Assembly (NCBI GenBank): GCA_910587515.1
Contig: CAJULW010000040.1
Span: 1 to 64,000, forward strand
Reading direction: 5' to 3'
Length of the DNA stretch: 64,000 nucleotides
Source of the DNA: an uncultured Duncaniella sp.
GTDB taxonomy: Bacteria; Bacteroidota; Bacteroidia; Bacteroidales; Muribaculaceae
Positions 53,526-62,268 of this stretch are shown here, one piece after another. The notes below the pieces were generated by a model. The model was not told the origin of the DNA. It saw nothing but the letters and a program-made list of their open reading frames with translations, and ran no database searches. Position 1 is the first letter of the stretch. Each line of letters starts with the position of its first letter. A program made the position numbers and the translations under genes.

Positions 53526-55232
53526 CTATATGGTGGATGAGACTATTTGTGAGGAATCAACCGGAGAAAGCTTATTGGCCATTTCCACCGCTTTCGTAAT
53601 ATGATCGCAGATATGATCCTCTCCGAGCAAGCGATCCACACCGGCATGTACCAGAGCCGCACGGACATTTTCTTTAACACCGGACAAGACCACATGAATA
53701 TTCTCCTCCTGCGATGATTTTATGAGTACCTCAAGATTATGTATGCCGGTTGAATCGATGAAGGGGACTTTGCGCATTCGTATTATGCGCACAACGGGCT
53801 TGCGTCCAGGAGTGTTGCGCATAATTTCGTCGAATTTGGTAGCCACACCAAAAAAGAACGGTCCGTCTATTTCATACACTTCCACTCCGGGATTGACGTT
53901 GAGCATCTCATGGATGGTCGTTTCCGATCCTTCGGCTATATCAAGCTGTTCGGAATAAACCTTGATCTCGGTGTTCTCCATAACACGACGGAGGAAAAGT
54001 ATGATAGCGAGAAGCAATCCCATTTCAATCGCGATCGTAAGGTCGAAAATGACTGTCAGAAGGAATGTAAGAACAAGGACAGAAATATCGCTTTTTGGAT
54101 TATGAAAAATAGACCTTATAGTCCGCCACCCGCTCATGTTGTAGCTTACGACAATCAACACTGCTGCGAGACAGGCCATAGGGATAAGATTGATCAACGG
54201 CATCAGGAAAAGGAATATAACAAACAGTACTACGGCATGAATTATTCCCGCGACAGGTGTACGTCCGCCATTTGTGATATTGGTCATTGTTCTGGCTATC
54301 GCACCGGTGACAGGTATTCCTCCGAAGAACGGAACGATAATATTAGCCATACCTTGTCCTATCAACTCCGTGTTACTGTCTGTACGCGTCCCTGTCACAC
54401 CGTCGGCTACTGTAGCCGACAACAATGACTCTATCGCTCCGAGAATGGCGATGGTAAAAGCTGAAGGGAGAAGCATGTTGATCGTAGCCATATTCAGTTC
54501 AAAACCATGAGGAGCCGGAATATCGGTAGAAAGAGCTCCGAAACGGTCGCCTATAGTTTCAACATGCAATCCGGGCACTATCGAAACGACAGTGGTGACA
54601 AGTATTATAGCGGTGAGCGCCCCCGGAAGCCGACGTGATATCTTAGGCGTAAGGATGATAATGGCCAAAGCGGCAAGTCCAACACCAAGTGTCATCCAAT
54701 CCACATTGCCGAAATTAGATATGTATACACCCCATTTCGGAATAAATTCACTCGGAACATTTTTGAGGCCGAGTCCGAAGAAGTCGTTGATCTGGGTAGA
54801 GAATATTGTCAGCGCGATACCGGCCGTGAAACCTACCACTATAGGATAAGGGATGAATTTTATGACCGTACCAAGATGGAAAACTCCGAGAGCGACAAGT
54901 ATCAATCCGGCCATAAGGGTGGCCACTGCAAGACCTTCCAATCCGAAATTCGCGATAATATTATAGACGATCACAATAAACGCACCGGTAGGTCCTCCTA
55001 TCTGTACGGAACATCCGCCAGCTGCTGAAACTATAAATCCACCTATTATAGCCGTTATGAGGCCGACTGTAGGACTCACGCCACTTGCTATACCAAACGC
55101 TATAGCCAATGGCAGGGCTACAATACCAACCACAATACCGGCCACAAGGTCACTCTTAAACTTATCAATCGAATAGTGTCTCAAAGCCGAAACCAATTTC
55201 GGACTGAAGTCAATTGAACCAGAGAAATTCAT
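53526..55232 (-). CDS. SulP-family anion transporter with STAS domain
   Basis: 568-residue secondary transporter (sulfate, bicarbonate or a related anion) with about 10-12 membrane helices. The SulP hallmark near residues 60-90 (ISAAGGCSVQIGGPTGAFIV in modified form) and TGTRTDSNTELIGQGMANI are clear. C-terminal STAS domain with the Asp-Ser-Thr motif in FIDSTGIHNLEV. Substrate not inferable. It has its own terminator. Confidence 0.93.
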   Translation of the reverse strand: MNFSGSIDFSPKLVSALRHYSIDKFKSDLVAGIVVGIVALPLAIAFGIASGVSPTVGLITAIIGGFIVSAAGGCSVQIGGPTGAFIVIVYNIIANFGLEGLAVATLMAGLILVALGVFHLGTVIKFIPYPIVVGFTAGIALTIFSTQINDFFGLGLKNVPSEFIPKWGVYISNFGNVDWMTLGVGLAALAIIILTPKISRRLPGALTAIILVTTVVSIVPGLHVETIGDRFGALSTDIPAPHGFELNMATINMLLPSAFTIAILGAIESLLSATVADGVTGTRTDSNTELIGQGMANIIVPFFGGIPVTGAIARTMTNITNGGRTPVAGIIHAVVLFVIFLFLMPLINLIPMACLAAVLIVVSYNMSGWRTIRSIFHNPKSDISVLVLTFLLTVIFDLTIAIEMGLLLAIILFLRRVMENTEIKVYSEQLDIAEGSETTIHEMLNVNPGVEVYEIDGPFFFGVATKFDEIMRNTPGRKPVVRIIRMRKVPFIDSTGIHNLEVLIKSSQEENIHVVLSGVKENVRAALVHAGVDRLLGEDHICDHITKAVEMANKLSPVDSSQIVSSTI

Positions 55233-55261
55233 GTAAAAATAATCTTAATTACTGAAAATCA

Positions 55262-55303
55262 GCGTGTCGAACACGCACGTTTAGAAAACAAGATGCAAAA
55301 TTA
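55262..55303 (-). promoter_or_regulatory. Putative sulP promoter and leader hairpin
   Basis: -7 element TAATTTTG (complement of 55296-55303) without a good upstream TTTG. The leader contains the hairpin GCGTGT-cga-ACACGC (55262-55276). Confidence 0.4.
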
Positions 55304-55440
55304 CGTAAATTTTTATTATAATTAATGAAATATCCTTCAAAATCGAATGCATCGTATGACTTGCGTCTACGATGCATTCGATGTTGACATATAATATACA
55401 CTTTATCAATACATAACGACAGAAAAATATTCAGACCAAA

Positions 55441-56283
55441 TCAATATCGCAGAGCCAGACATACCCAACGGTCAAGCTCTGTGTGACTTTCGTATTTCAA
55501 TCCAAGCGGTTCGGCCGAAGCAAGAATCACAGGTATATCCTCCTCGTAGAATCCGCTCAGAAGCATACGCGCCCCAGGTGTAAGCGTAGCTAAATAAGAT
55601 GGTATATCAGCCGTGATTATATTACGGTTGATGTTCGCGATAAACAAATCGACGTCTTTTATGTCAGAGAGCAACGAGGCGTCACCGAGATGAAGTCTTA
55701 CACTCTCGGTTGAATTAAAACGCATATTATCGACGGCATTGTTATATGCAAATTCATCAATCTCGATGGCGTCTACCCTACGCGCTCCGCGCATTACGGA
55801 AAGGATTGACAGGATGCCGGTGCCAGTCCCCATATCGACAACGTTAAGACCGTTTATATCCATGGCAAGCAACTGTCGAAGCACGAGACTCGTCGTTGCG
55901 TGATGGCCAGTGCCGAACGCCATTCGAGGATCTATGACAATATCGTATCGACACTGCGGGATGTCACGATGGAATGAACTGTGAATTACACATAAATCGT
56001 CTATGACGATAGGTTTGAAATAGTTACGCTCCCATTCCTTATTCCAGTCGCGCCCTTCTACGATAGACCATGACAACTTTACATCCGTCTCCATAGGAAG
56101 GTCGTCGGCAACTTCTCTGACTGCATCCTGTTCAAATAATTCCGCTTTTATATATGCGGTGAGACCTTTGTCGTCCGGCACAAAACTTTCAAACCCCGCT
56201 TGTGCAAGCAGGGCGGCAAGAATATCGGTACGCGTCTCGTCGCACGGTGTCACGTCGAGACGTACTTCTACATAATCATTCAC
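55441..56283 (-). CDS. prmA: Ribosomal protein L11 methyltransferase
   Basis: SAM-dependent methyltransferase acting on L11. An N-terminal substrate-recognition domain is followed by the catalytic domain, with the SAM motif VVDMGTGTGILSILSV and the PrmA signature DPRMAFGTGHHATTSL; FIANINRNII is motif IV. About 280 residues. I propose the GTG at 56283 (VNDYVEVRLDVTP) because family members start at this point; an ATG at 56322 would add 13 unconserved residues. Confidence 0.92.
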   Translation of the reverse strand: MNDYVEVRLDVTPCDETRTDILAALLAQAGFESFVPDDKGLTAYIKAELFEQDAVREVADDLPMETDVKLSWSIVEGRDWNKEWERNYFKPIVIDDLCVIHSSFHRDIPQCRYDIVIDPRMAFGTGHHATTSLVLRQLLAMDINGLNVVDMGTGTGILSILSVMRGARRVDAIEIDEFAYNNAVDNMRFNSTESVRLHLGDASLLSDIKDVDLFIANINRNIITADIPSYLATLTPGARMLLSGFYEEDIPVILASAEPLGLKYESHTELDRWVCLALRY

Positions 56284-56343
56284 TAAACAATAAGCATTTA
56301 TATTCAGTGCGACAAAGCACACATACGTTAATAATTAAGATTT

Positions 56344-56628
56344 TTATCTTCTTCTAAGCCATCTCATCGCACGGAACGCTTTGCTTCCTATACGGAAAGT
56401 GACAAGAGCAATGTCAAGATAGCTCAATGTGCCAAGCACTTTTCCGAGCAGACCTGTAGAAGACTTAGGCCCGACACTTTTGAATCCGAAAAAATTGCGA
56501 CGTAGCCGATCGCGATTTATCTCTATTCGCGCAGCGGTATATGCACGCATATAACGCAGTTCCTCAAGCGTATAACCATTCCACTCCGATTTCTCGTGGG
56601 GCAATTCTTTATTGGCTGTTAACATCAT
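56344..56628 (-). CDS. Small conserved hypothetical protein next to a holin-like gene
   Basis: 94 residues, basic: N-terminal helix (YTLEELRYMRAYTAARIEI), then the stretch LGKVLGTLSYLDIALVTFRI and a very basic end RAMRWLRRR. No named domain recognised. Occurs in a Bacteroidales envelope-stress-like cluster with a holin-III-like protein and YtxH proteins. Possibly membrane-associated. Confidence 0.72.
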   Translation of the reverse strand: MMLTANKELPHEKSEWNGYTLEELRYMRAYTAARIEINRDRLRRNFFGFKSVGPKSSTGLLGKVLGTLSYLDIALVTFRIGSKAFRAMRWLRRR

Positions 56629-56662
56629 AATAAAACTGGATGATGAGGTTTTTACAATAGGA

Positions 56663-57010
56663 TCATGGATTGAAGAACAAGCGCGATACGAAACGCGATA
56701 TCGGATTTACGATCAACTGTTTCCTGAACAAAACGATCACTGCTAAAAGAACTATGTAAAACGCTCCCATAATAACGTAGGCCCATATCATTCCCACTCC
56801 TGTCGCTATGCAGCGCACAAGGGCAAGAGACATAAAAAACATTATTATCGACAGAAGCACAAACGCAAGCAAAGCGAGCGAAACCGATGTCAGAAGCAGC
56901 GTCAATTTTTCGGCAGCCGTCAGTTTTGCATAATCGACATTCAATTTGAACGTCGTCTTGAGTTCGGACCAAAGTGTGTTGAATTGTGTCTGTTTGTCAG
57001 CCATTGTCAA
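56663..57010 (-). CDS. Holin-III-like (phage_holin_3_6) small membrane protein
   Basis: 115 residues with two long hydrophobic helices (LTLLLTSVSLALLAFVLLSI and IWAYVIMGAFYIVLLAVIVL) between charged ends. This matches the 'phage holin family' annotation found on many bacterial chromosomes beside YtxH. There is no other phage gene nearby, so it is not a prophage lysis gene. Met1 (57010) or Met3 may start it. Confidence 0.78.
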   Translation of the reverse strand: MTMADKQTQFNTLWSELKTTFKLNVDYAKLTAAEKLTLLLTSVSLALLAFVLLSIIMFFMSLALVRCIATGVGMIWAYVIMGAFYIVLLAVIVLFRKQLIVNPISRFVSRLFFNP

Positions 57011-57133
57011 TTAAACGAATGATGGGAGTATTGGCATCCTTCACCTGACATCCGCACCGCGGCCTATCAAGCAAACGGTGGCGGATCTCAGGTCGGACTG
57101 CATTGTCAAGAGTCTTTTTAGACCCTCTTATTT

Positions 57134-57331
57134 TTAATCGTCTATTTCGGTTGTCAATTGTTCGACAAGCGCGTCTATCTCGTTATCAGAACAGATTATG
57201 CCTTTTTTTCGAAGTAAATCAGCTATGCGGGCACGCACATCTTCCCCTTTCTCCGGGGCAAAAAGGATAGCGGCCCCAGCACCTACAATAGCACCTCCGA
57301 TAAACGCGTAAAGCAAAGATAAATTAGACAT
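57134..57331 (-). CDS. YtxH-domain protein, copy 1
   Basis: 65 residues: glycine-rich N-terminal helix (YAFIGGAIVGAGAAILFAP), the EKGEDVRARI motif typical of YtxH, then a short acidic helix with EIDALVEQLT. Small membrane-anchored stress-associated family. Paralog of the next gene upstream. Confidence 0.85.
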   Translation of the reverse strand: MSNLSLLYAFIGGAIVGAGAAILFAPEKGEDVRARIADLLRKKGIICSDNEIDALVEQLTTEIDD

Positions 57332-57390
57332 AGTGATGACGTTGTTAATGGTTTGCGTGATTATTAATTAAAACGTGGAGTCAGACAGTA

Positions 57391-57588
57391 TTATTTCTTG
57401 ATCTCTTCAGCGATTTCATCAGCGAGCTCCTCAAGTTTGCTTTTCTGAAGCTTGACGCCCTTGCTTTCGAGATATTTTACGATATTCTGACGGGTTTTCT
57501 CACCTTTCTCAGGAGCGAGGAGAAGACCAACGGTAGCACCTGCGACGGCGCCTCCGATAACTGCGAGTACAATGTTTAATGCTTTCAT
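57391..57588 (-). CDS. YtxH-domain protein, copy 2
   Basis: 65 residues beginning MKALNIVLAVIGGAVAGATV, then LLLAPEKGEKTRQNIVKYLE and a helical acidic tail (KLEELADEIAEEIKK). The ATG at 57588 is chosen because the in-frame extension to 57672 adds 28 non-YtxH residues. Same size and motif order as copy 1, so a tandem duplication that has diverged. Confidence 0.85.
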   Translation of the reverse strand: MKALNIVLAVIGGAVAGATVGLLLAPEKGEKTRQNIVKYLESKGVKLQKSKLEELADEIAEEIKK

Positions 57589-57780
57589 CTTTCTATTCGT
57601 TATTTTAGGTAAAGTTAATTTACAATAGTTAAACATTACAATAACGGAAAAGTTCACCGGTCGGCATAACAAATGTGGTCTATGCCCCCTTACAATAATT
57701 TTTCCGCCCCTAAGTTACAATCTTTAGACGGTCTTTGCAAATCATTTTATCACGCTGTTAGAGCAGAGCCGAACCTGCTC

Positions 57781-60042
57781 TCAACCACCAATAGATGAAA
57801 GGCGTTTAAGAGAGCCTACCACCCATACGGTATCGCCCTCGGCAAATACAAGCGAAGGATCGGGCTGCAGATATTTATTATCGCGCTGCACCGAGACAAG
57901 CAATGCCTCCCATGTATTCCGAAAATTAGAGCTGACTATCGTTTTCCCTATGAGTGGAGAAGAGGCTTTCAGCATTATACCCGTCAGTTTAACATCGGAA
58001 ACGGACATTTCAACAATGTCATCGTCGGGGGCTTCAACGACAGGAAGCAACTGTTGTATCTCTTCGTCAGTGCCGATAACGCCAAGAACATCCCCGGGAA
58101 AAACCCGTTCTTCCGCCCCTGGAACCATTATCATCCTTGATCCACGCTGGATCGACGAAACAGAAACCCCATAACGGTTGCGAAGGCCTGAATTTTTAAG
58201 CTGCTCACCGACAAATGGACATTTATAACCAACCGACATAAAAGCAAGATGCATATTCGGCACAAGTTTGTTTTTAGCTCCGCTACGTCGCAATTCACGC
58301 TCGTTCAGATTATCGATAAACCGAGATTCGATACGCACCATGCGCCTGTGAGCCGATTTAGAAAAAGAAAGAGCGAGCACGAAAAAGAGGACTATGCCTA
58401 TCAGCCACCCCACGGCAAGAGAATATATTGAACTGAGCAAATATATCAATATAACCATGGCTATGAGCAAACGAACAATCGTCATGATGATCAGAGGGAC
58501 ATCATAACGGGCGTTAGCCTCGATGAGCCTTTCACGTTCGGTCTTTTTAGAGGCCGGATATGTCATAGCCAAAAGAAATGGAGCCATCAATATGAGAGAG
58601 ATCACAGTGGTGAAAAAACGTCCCCACGAAGGGAAAGTTCCAGTCAATAATGGCATAATATAATCAAGAGATATGACACACAGTGCAATAAGAACCATAG
58701 AATACAGCACCACTCTCCATAAATAACGTTTGAACAGAGATTGCCACAAAAGGCTTGTGGCACTTGCCGATGTCGTCACCTCCTCCGTATAGCGGTCTAT
58801 AAGAAAATGCAATCTGGAAGGCAGGTGCGCTTCAACAAAGCGACACGCAGGATCAGACATGCGGATAAAATAAGGTGTCGTAAATGTCGTGACTACCGAA
58901 ACGGCAACGACTATAGGATAGATCTGTGGGTCGAGAACCCCCAACGACATGCCGAGTGAGGCGATGATGAACGCGAATTCTCCTATCTGAGTCAAAGAAA
59001 AACCGGACTCGATGGCCACACGCAACGATTGTCCGGTTAGAAGCATACCGGTCGTGCCGAAAAATATCATGCCAAGAATCACTACTCCGGACAAAATAAG
59101 TATCGGCAACCAATACTGCGCTATTATGTGTGGATTGACCATCATTCCTACAGAGATAAAAAAAACCGAGCCAAAAAGGTCTTTCACAGGGACCGTGACC
59201 CTTTCAATACGCTCAGCGAAACTCGTTCCGGCAAGAATCGACCCCATAACAAAGGCTCCGAGCGCGAGAGAAAATCCACAAGCGACTGAGAACACCGCCA
59301 TACCGAGACACAATCCCATCGAGACTATAAGCAGCGTTTCCGAATTAAGAAAGCGACGTTGAGAATTAAGCAGAGAAGGCAATACGAACACTCCGACCAC
59401 AAACCATATAATCAGAAAAAACGCCAATTTGCTGACACTATAGAGCATCTCCCCGCCCTCCACACTGTTATTGAGAGCGATCGACGACAATATAACCATC
59501 ATAAGCACCGCAAAAAGGTCTTCGACAATAAGCACCGCAAACACCAAGGAGGCAAATTTGCGATGACGGAGGTTAAGATCGGTAAATGCCTTTATAATAA
59601 TGGTGGTCGAGGACATCGAAAGCATCCCACCGAGAAAAAGACTGTTGATATGAGAAAATCCGAGCACATGACCGACAGCGAAACCGGCCCCCATCATTCC
59701 GCAAACAATAAAGAGAGCCGTCACAACCGCCGATCCCCCGGCATTGACAAGTTTTTTAAAACTAAATTCAAGACCGAGCGAAAACAACAGTACTACGATG
59801 CCTATCTGCGCCCAAAACTCTATGTTGTCTTCAGTTGAAACAGACGGCAGATATTCGAAATGAGGACTCGCAAGGAACCCCGCAACTATATAACCAAGGA
59901 CAACAGGCTGTCTCAGCCATTTGAACAGAAGTGTGGTGAATGCTCCGAGTATAAGAATAAAAGCCAAGTCACGGATAAGACCCTCGACATTGAAAGTCCC
60001 GGCTCCGGAGGCGATATTTGCGAGAATCAAGTTGAGCAACAT
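57781..60042 (-). CDS. CPA2 cation:proton antiporter (KefB/GerN type) with regulatory C-terminus
   Basis: 753 residues. About 12 helices form the Na+/H+ exchanger domain with GLEFSFKKLV and ALGAFVMGSILAGTS; a second hydrophobic block (about 440-560) is followed by a cytosolic TrkA-C-like part (GVSVSSIQRG, FPGDVLGVIGTDEEI, DTVWVVGSLKRL). It likely exchanges K+ or Na+ for H+. Third gene of an operon with the coiled-coil and MgtC genes. Confidence 0.9.
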   Translation of the reverse strand: MLLNLILANIASGAGTFNVEGLIRDLAFILILGAFTTLLFKWLRQPVVLGYIVAGFLASPHFEYLPSVSTEDNIEFWAQIGIVVLLFSLGLEFSFKKLVNAGGSAVVTALFIVCGMMGAGFAVGHVLGFSHINSLFLGGMLSMSSTTIIIKAFTDLNLRHRKFASLVFAVLIVEDLFAVLMMVILSSIALNNSVEGGEMLYSVSKLAFFLIIWFVVGVFVLPSLLNSQRRFLNSETLLIVSMGLCLGMAVFSVACGFSLALGAFVMGSILAGTSFAERIERVTVPVKDLFGSVFFISVGMMVNPHIIAQYWLPILILSGVVILGMIFFGTTGMLLTGQSLRVAIESGFSLTQIGEFAFIIASLGMSLGVLDPQIYPIVVAVSVVTTFTTPYFIRMSDPACRFVEAHLPSRLHFLIDRYTEEVTTSASATSLLWQSLFKRYLWRVVLYSMVLIALCVISLDYIMPLLTGTFPSWGRFFTTVISLILMAPFLLAMTYPASKKTERERLIEANARYDVPLIIMTIVRLLIAMVILIYLLSSIYSLAVGWLIGIVLFFVLALSFSKSAHRRMVRIESRFIDNLNERELRRSGAKNKLVPNMHLAFMSVGYKCPFVGEQLKNSGLRNRYGVSVSSIQRGSRMIMVPGAEERVFPGDVLGVIGTDEEIQQLLPVVEAPDDDIVEMSVSDVKLTGIMLKASSPLIGKTIVSSNFRNTWEALLVSVQRDNKYLQPDPSLVFAEGDTVWVVGSLKRLSSIGG

Positions 60043-60068
60043 ATATAGTTGAAACGAAAAATAAGGCG

Positions 60069-60785
60069 TCAGCTAAGGTCTGCCTGATTAGACAATGATA
60101 TTGAAACCGTCGGATGCACATCATGAAGAGCGGAAAACACTTCTATGAAATCGGAATGCTCGCGGATAAGTATCAGAAGATTCAGACGCGTCGTCACAGA
60201 CTCGTAGTCATATTCCACATACACCCTCGATAAATGGATATTATGGCTTTCAAGCACATCTCTATATGGTTTTATGGATTTTACTATGCCTTTGACCTTA
60301 AGGCGTATCGTCCGTGCTTCGTTGCCTACATTTACACGGTGTTCAAGCTGTTCGAGAATCGTAAGCACAACAAGCACCAACAGAGTGGCGACAAACGCAA
60401 CCGTATAAAGTCCACACCCGACAGCCATGCCTATGGTCGCTATGATCCAAATGCCCGCAGCGGTGGTAAGCCCACGCACCGAACCTTTCATCTGTATAAT
60501 TGTACCCGCTCCGAGAAAACCTATACCAGAAAGCACCTGTGCGGCTATACGGCTCGGATCTCCGCGAAGCAGCCCTACCGTTTCCTGGCAGACATAGATC
60601 GAGAGCATCATAGCGATGCAAGCACCCATCGAAATAAGCGAGAATGTACGCAATCCGGCCATCTGCCCCTTACGCTTGCGTTCTACCCCGATAACACTTC
60701 CGAGCACCAGGCTGATTACAATGCGCACTATGGCTGTCGTGGAACTCAACTCGACACTGTTGACCGTTTCCCAAAAACGCTCCAT
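60069..60785 (-). CDS. MgtC/SapB family membrane protein
   Basis: 238 residues with four to five N-terminal helices and the MgtC signature (LGSVIGVERKRKGQMAGLRT, GIGFLGAGTIIQ, GLTTAAGIW). A C-terminal ACT-like cytosolic domain (about 160-238) is present as in full-length MgtC. Family members respond to low magnesium or acid stress. Operon: 7 bp after the coiled-coil gene and 26 bp before the antiporter. Confidence 0.92.
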   Translation of the reverse strand: MERFWETVNSVELSSTTAIVRIVISLVLGSVIGVERKRKGQMAGLRTFSLISMGACIAMMLSIYVCQETVGLLRGDPSRIAAQVLSGIGFLGAGTIIQMKGSVRGLTTAAGIWIIATIGMAVGCGLYTVAFVATLLVLVVLTILEQLEHRVNVGNEARTIRLKVKGIVKSIKPYRDVLESHNIHLSRVYVEYDYESVTTRLNLLILIREHSDFIEVFSALHDVHPTVSISLSNQADLS

Positions 60786-60792
60786 CCTCCGG

Positions 60793-61701
60793 TTATTTCT
60801 TCATTATGAAATGACGGGATGTCAGTCGATAACCGTCAGTAAACAATTCTACGGTATAATCTCCGGGAGTAAGTGTTGTGTTCACATCCCAATATATTTT
60901 AATTCCAGCGATCTCATCACCGGCATATTCAATGTTCTTACGCGCGCTACACGGAATCGCCCGACCTTCGAAATCAAAATTTCCCGCACCGCCAAGCAAC
61001 TGTCCCTCCGGATTTACAAGACGGAGATATATAGTCTTTTCCCCTACAGGAGTGGAGTTGTTTTGCGGTATTGTAAATGAAACCATCAACTGACGTACCT
61101 TGGTTATATTTTTCTCTACCTTACCATTTTTTTTGAGTCCGGTAAGCGACACTCCTGTCACATTAAGTTTCTCAGCGAGTGTCATACGTTCGCTAAGGGT
61201 TTCATTACTTCGTGTCACTTCCCGCACCTGCGAAGAAAGTTGAGCGTTCTGATCTTTTATTTCTTTATTCTCAGCCCTAAGTCCAGCATTCTCCTTATTA
61301 AGAGAATCTATCTGGGCTATATAATGACGCAAAAGACCTTTGAGTGTCGAAATCTCGTTTTGCAATTCTTTTATACGCGCCTGCGATTTAACCTTCTCAC
61401 TTTTCAACTCCTGCATAAGCTGCTCGACTTTAGCTTTGGCAGCGGTATATTTTGAAAGAATAGTATCGTTGGCAAGACGCTGAGCCTGATCTTCATATTG
61501 TTGAAATTCAGCGTTAAGCATATCAAACTCGTTTGACAACTGCAACTGTTCATTGGCAAGTTGAAGTTCCTCGTTCTGCATTTTGGCTTCGTGTACCTGT
61601 GATTTGAGCGACGCCACCTGAACGACACCAAATCCTACAGCGATAAGCAATAGAGCCGCTAAAACAATTGTAAGGATTACGATGGGCGATTTACCTTTCA
61701 T
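60793..61701 (-). CDS. Membrane-anchored coiled-coil protein, function unknown
   Basis: 302 residues: one N-terminal transmembrane helix (VILTIVLAALLLIAVGFGVV), a long heptad-rich coiled coil (about 32-180; ENEELQLANEQLQ-like repeats), and a C-terminal beta-rich domain (KIYWDVNTTLTPGDYTVEL). The C-domain resembles a small outer-envelope binding module but I recognise no family. Leads the operon with MgtC and the antiporter. Confidence 0.75.
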   Translation of the reverse strand: MKGKSPIVILTIVLAALLLIAVGFGVVQVASLKSQVHEAKMQNEELQLANEQLQLSNEFDMLNAEFQQYEDQAQRLANDTILSKYTAAKAKVEQLMQELKSEKVKSQARIKELQNEISTLKGLLRHYIAQIDSLNKENAGLRAENKEIKDQNAQLSSQVREVTRSNETLSERMTLAEKLNVTGVSLTGLKKNGKVEKNITKVRQLMVSFTIPQNNSTPVGEKTIYLRLVNPEGQLLGGAGNFDFEGRAIPCSARKNIEYAGDEIAGIKIYWDVNTTLTPGDYTVELFTDGYRLTSRHFIMKK

Positions 61702-62268
61702 AAATTTAAAATATAGTATCTGTAATCAAAAGGCGATTTAAAATCCGGATTTAATCAAATAAATAACCGGAATATTAAAACGATGACAATTTCTGCCAAT
61801 CAAACCACAAAATTACGAAACAGCGTACTATCAACCAAATCCAACAGATAAAAACTGACAAAAACGCCTACAATATCAACTAAACCGCATACTTCATTAT
61901 CAAACAGCCTAAAATATTGACCTATTTTAAGTTAAAAGCAAAGGCAATCAGGGCTATACACCTAAAAAACGTGCAAAATGTCTTAAATCTCTTGTTCTAC
62001 AAGAAATAAATATTTATCTTTACAAATAATTTACGCCTAATTATTTAGAAATTACCACTTGTTAATCTTAGATTTAATTACGGCACATTTATAGTTGCAC
62101 AAAAAATAATTTTCTCTGTATGGCCACCATCCGCCTTGTCTTCCCCCCAAAAAACATGGTGGTTTCATGGTTACCATACAACATACACTACATACAAAAC
62201 ACTTTAGAACAATATTCCAAATATTGTCAATAACATCAATTTAACCAATCTAAGTTTCGTATTTCTTT
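61702..62268. other. Intergenic region upstream of the SusC-like gene
   Basis: Nearly 570 bp of AT-rich DNA shared by two divergent genes. A possible plus promoter is TTGT-N20-TATCTTTA near 61994-62025, one mismatch in each box. It would leave a leader of about 240 nt for the SusC-like gene. No sigma/anti-sigma gene is visible in the window. Confidence 0.4.

Noticed and set aside
56663..57010. Prophage remnant, suggested by the holin-like protein
   Set aside because: Neighbours are housekeeping and YtxH genes, with no other phage gene in the window.
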